Shown here: positions 62,271-64,000 of the stretch, piece after piece
Layout: each line of letters opens with the position of its first letter
How positions within the stretch are numbered: position 1 is the stretch's first letter
DNA from: Streptomyces orinoci
Lineage (GTDB): Bacteria; Actinomycetota; Actinomycetes; Streptomycetales; Streptomycetaceae
Assembly: GCF_003121295.1 (NCBI RefSeq)
Contig: NZ_PHNC01000042.1
Span: forward strand, 128,282-192,281
DNA length: 64,000 bases
Direction of reading: 5' to 3'
Position numbers and translations under genes: made by a program
Notes under the pieces: generated by a model
Told to the model about the DNA's origin: nothing
Database searches by the model: none
What the model saw: the letters and a program-made list of their open reading frames with translations, nothing else

Positions 62271-63584
62271 TTGAAAGGTTCCTCGCCGGACGCGGCTGTG
62301 CTGGCCGCCATCGCCCTTGTTCTGCTGGCCGGAGTCGCCCTCGACCCCCTGCGGGCCCGGCTGCGCCAGCCGGCCGTTGTCGCCGAAATCGCCGCCGGAA
62401 TTCTGCTGGGACCGAGCGTCCTGGGGCTTCTGCCCGGCGCCGTCCCGGAGTTGCTGTTTCCGCCGGAGGTCCGGTCGCAGCTTTCGGTCATCGCGCAAGT
62501 GGGAATTGTTCTCTTTATGTTCACCGCCGGCTGGGAACTCAACTTCCAGGCGCTGCGCGGACGAGCCCGTTCCGTACTCGCCGTCACCGCCGGCTCCCTC
62601 GCCGTGCCCTTCGCCCTGGCGGTGGCACTGGCGGCCGTACTACTGGCGCTACGGCCGCAACTCACCGGATCCCTGGCCTCACCGCTGCTCTTCGCACTGT
62701 TTCTGGGCGTCGTTCTGTCCATGGGCGCACTGTCCGTGCTGCTGCGGATTCTCGGCGAGAACCGCCTCACCACCACCCTGGTCGGGACCATGGCCACCGC
62801 CTGCGGCGCGCTGACCGAAGTCGTGGCCTGGTGCGTCGTCATCGCCCTGATCACCGCCGCCCAGGGACTGAGCGCGGACCATCTCCTCCTGGACCTGGCC
62901 CGTCTCGCCGCCTACACCCTGCTGATGGCGCTCGTCGTGCGCCCTGCTCTGCGCATGCTCCTCTCCCGCCGCCAACCGCCCGGCCGGCGGCCCGTATTGC
63001 CGGTCCTGGTGGTCAGCAGCGGTGTCCTCCTCTCCTCCTGGTGCACCGCCCGGCTGGGCATCCACGCGGTGATCGGGGCTTTCGCCTTCGGGCTGGCCAT
63101 GCCGCGTGATCTCGCCCCGGAGTTGCGACGCACCCTTGAAAACCCACTGCGGAACACGGGGGTTCTGCTCATCCCCGTCTTCTTCGCGCTCACCGGCCTG
63201 ACGATTGACCTGAGGCAACTCGGCCGGCACGACCTGCTCGCCTTTGCCGCCTTCCTCTCGGTGGCCTGGGGCGGCAAATTCGCCGGAGCCGCGCTCATCG
63301 CCCGCCTCCTTGACCTCCCCTGGCGGGAAGCGGCGACCCTGGGTGTCCTGGTCAATACCGAAGGACTGAGCGAAATCATCATGCTCACCCTTGGCCGCGA
63401 TGCCGGCCTCATCGACAACCGGCTTTTCACCGCCCTCCTGCTCACCGCCCTGACGGCAACGGTTCTCGTCAATCCCCTGGTCCGCCATCTGACGAAGTTG
63501 CCTTCCGGCGCCGGGACGGAGACGCCCATTCCCGCCCAGCAGGAGGGTTCGGCTTCTTCGCGGTCGGCGCGGGAACTCCATTGA
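62271..63584 (+). CDS. CPA2-family cation/proton antiporter
   Basis: This encodes 437 residues with about 12-13 transmembrane helices. Typical Kef/NapA-type features are RLRQPAVVAEIAAGILLGPS near the start, the IAQVGIVLFMFTAGWEL helix, GIHAVIGAFAFGLAMP and LLIPVFFALTGLTIDL. No TrkA-N domain is attached. The start is a TTG (AGGAAAGACTCAAGG upstream). Related antiporters are often found near antibiotic genes or in pH and Na+ tolerance. The leader holds a terminator-like hairpin. Confidence 0.9.
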   Translation: MKGSSPDAAVLAAIALVLLAGVALDPLRARLRQPAVVAEIAAGILLGPSVLGLLPGAVPELLFPPEVRSQLSVIAQVGIVLFMFTAGWELNFQALRGRARSVLAVTAGSLAVPFALAVALAAVLLALRPQLTGSLASPLLFALFLGVVLSMGALSVLLRILGENRLTTTLVGTMATACGALTEVVAWCVVIALITAAQGLSADHLLLDLARLAAYTLLMALVVRPALRMLLSRRQPPGRRPVLPVLVVSSGVLLSSWCTARLGIHAVIGAFAFGLAMPRDLAPELRRTLENPLRNTGVLLIPVFFALTGLTIDLRQLGRHDLLAFAAFLSVAWGGKFAGAALIARLLDLPWREAATLGVLVNTEGLSEIIMLTLGRDAGLIDNRLFTALLLTALTATVLVNPLVRHLTKLPSGAGTETPIPAQQEGSASSRSARELH

Positions 63585-63616
63585 CCGCGCCCGGCCGGCT
63601 CGCGATAGTTGTTTGG

Positions 63617-63994
63617 ATGACCTGCGACATACAGTGCACAACCGTCCAACAGGGCTGGGACGGACCCTGGTACCGCATTCGCACCGATCGCTTCGAGGCA
63701 TCCTTCCTGCCCGGTGCGGACGAAAACCTCGATGCCGTCTGCAACGTTGATGTCGAGGTCCGGCTGCTCGGCGACGGCTCCCGCTGGAGCGGGACAGTGT
63801 TCACCATCGCGGAGGTCGAGCGCCTGATGGACCATTGGGCGCGCACTGGCGAGAACGCGAACGGCCACTACTTCCGGTGCTCCGACGGCCTCATTGTGCG
63901 GCGTCCCGGCATCACCAGCATGACCCAGGCGATCGACGCCCTGCTGGATTCCGGCGAGTTCGACCAGGCCCTTCAGCGCCTCGGCACCGAGTGA
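63617..63994 (+). CDS. Conserved hypothetical protein
   Basis: This encodes 125 residues from ATG 63617: MTCDIQCTTVQQGWDGPWYR, RTDRFEASFLPGADENLDAV, then NVDVEVRLLGDGSRWSGTVF, with a helical C-terminus. The sequence looks soluble and cytoplasmic. A TTG at 63581 overlapping the antiporter stop (TTGA) would add 12 residues and couple the genes; the ATG fits the protein-like sequence better. Function unknown. Confidence 0.65.
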   Translation: MTCDIQCTTVQQGWDGPWYRIRTDRFEASFLPGADENLDAVCNVDVEVRLLGDGSRWSGTVFTIAEVERLMDHWARTGENANGHYFRCSDGLIVRRPGITSMTQAIDALLDSGEFDQALQRLGTE

Positions 63995-64000
63995 ACGCCT

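Noticed and set aside
1..64000. CRISPR arrays, tRNA and rRNA genes
   Set aside because: No regularly spaced direct repeats and no tRNA- or rRNA-like segment were seen on reading through. This was not a computed search.

Overview
High-GC actinobacterial DNA, almost certainly Streptomyces. Supporting signs are strong third-position G/C, GTG and TTG starts, ATGA/GTGA-coupled operons, and typical Streptomyces families (DUF5937 ArsR, DUF3618/DUF4235/holin stress operon, DUF6230/DUF6114, DUF4360, rifampin monooxygenase). The many broken insertion sequences and single-copy accessory genes suggest a chromosome arm or another accessory region. No rRNA, tRNA or CRISPR array was seen.

Layout. 0-5 kb: an IS21-type istB gene split in two by a Tn554-like element (two tyrosine recombinases, a small HTH protein and a GNAT acetyltransferase). 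5-16.5 kb: an HTH/P-loop/repeat-rich protein, an ArsR regulator, small secreted and membrane proteins, a coupled three-gene stress-type operon, and decayed IS, resolvase and regulator genes. 17-26.4 kb: a self-contained polyketide locus with one 2,505-residue fully reducing synthase (KS-AT-DH-MT-ER-KR-ACP), a coupled type II thioesterase and a convergent thioester-reductase-like SDR, flanked on both sides by IS remnants. 26.8-35 kb: DUF6114/DUF6230, a Cache-PAS-GAF-SpoIIE-HATPase sensor coupled to a solute-binding lipoprotein, a dead HAMP kinase and a Tat-exported hydrolase. 35.4-37.2 kb: a complete IS200/IS605-type element with tnpA and tnpB. 37.6-47.2 kb: TPR proteins, a serine hydrolase, and an Lrp-controlled asparaginase / aspartase / malic enzyme set that would convert asparagine to pyruvate. 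47.4-56.1 kb: a complete [NiFe]-hydrogenase maturation set (protease and hypX on one strand; hypA-B-F-C-D-E on the other) with no hydrogenase structural gene in view. 56.2-64 kb: secreted proteins, an APC permease, a MarR regulator, rifampin monooxygenase with an upstream RAE-like element, and a CPA2-type antiporter.

The main metabolic units are the polyketide locus (assembly plus possible hydrolytic or reductive release), the asparagine catabolic operon, and the Hyp machinery, which builds the NiFe(CN)2(CO) cofactor and, through HypX, can supply CO aerobically. The rox-RAE pair is a recognisable rifamycin-inducible resistance unit. Several genes carry single-base frameshifts or in-frame stops; these may be real decay or sequence errors and are marked individually.
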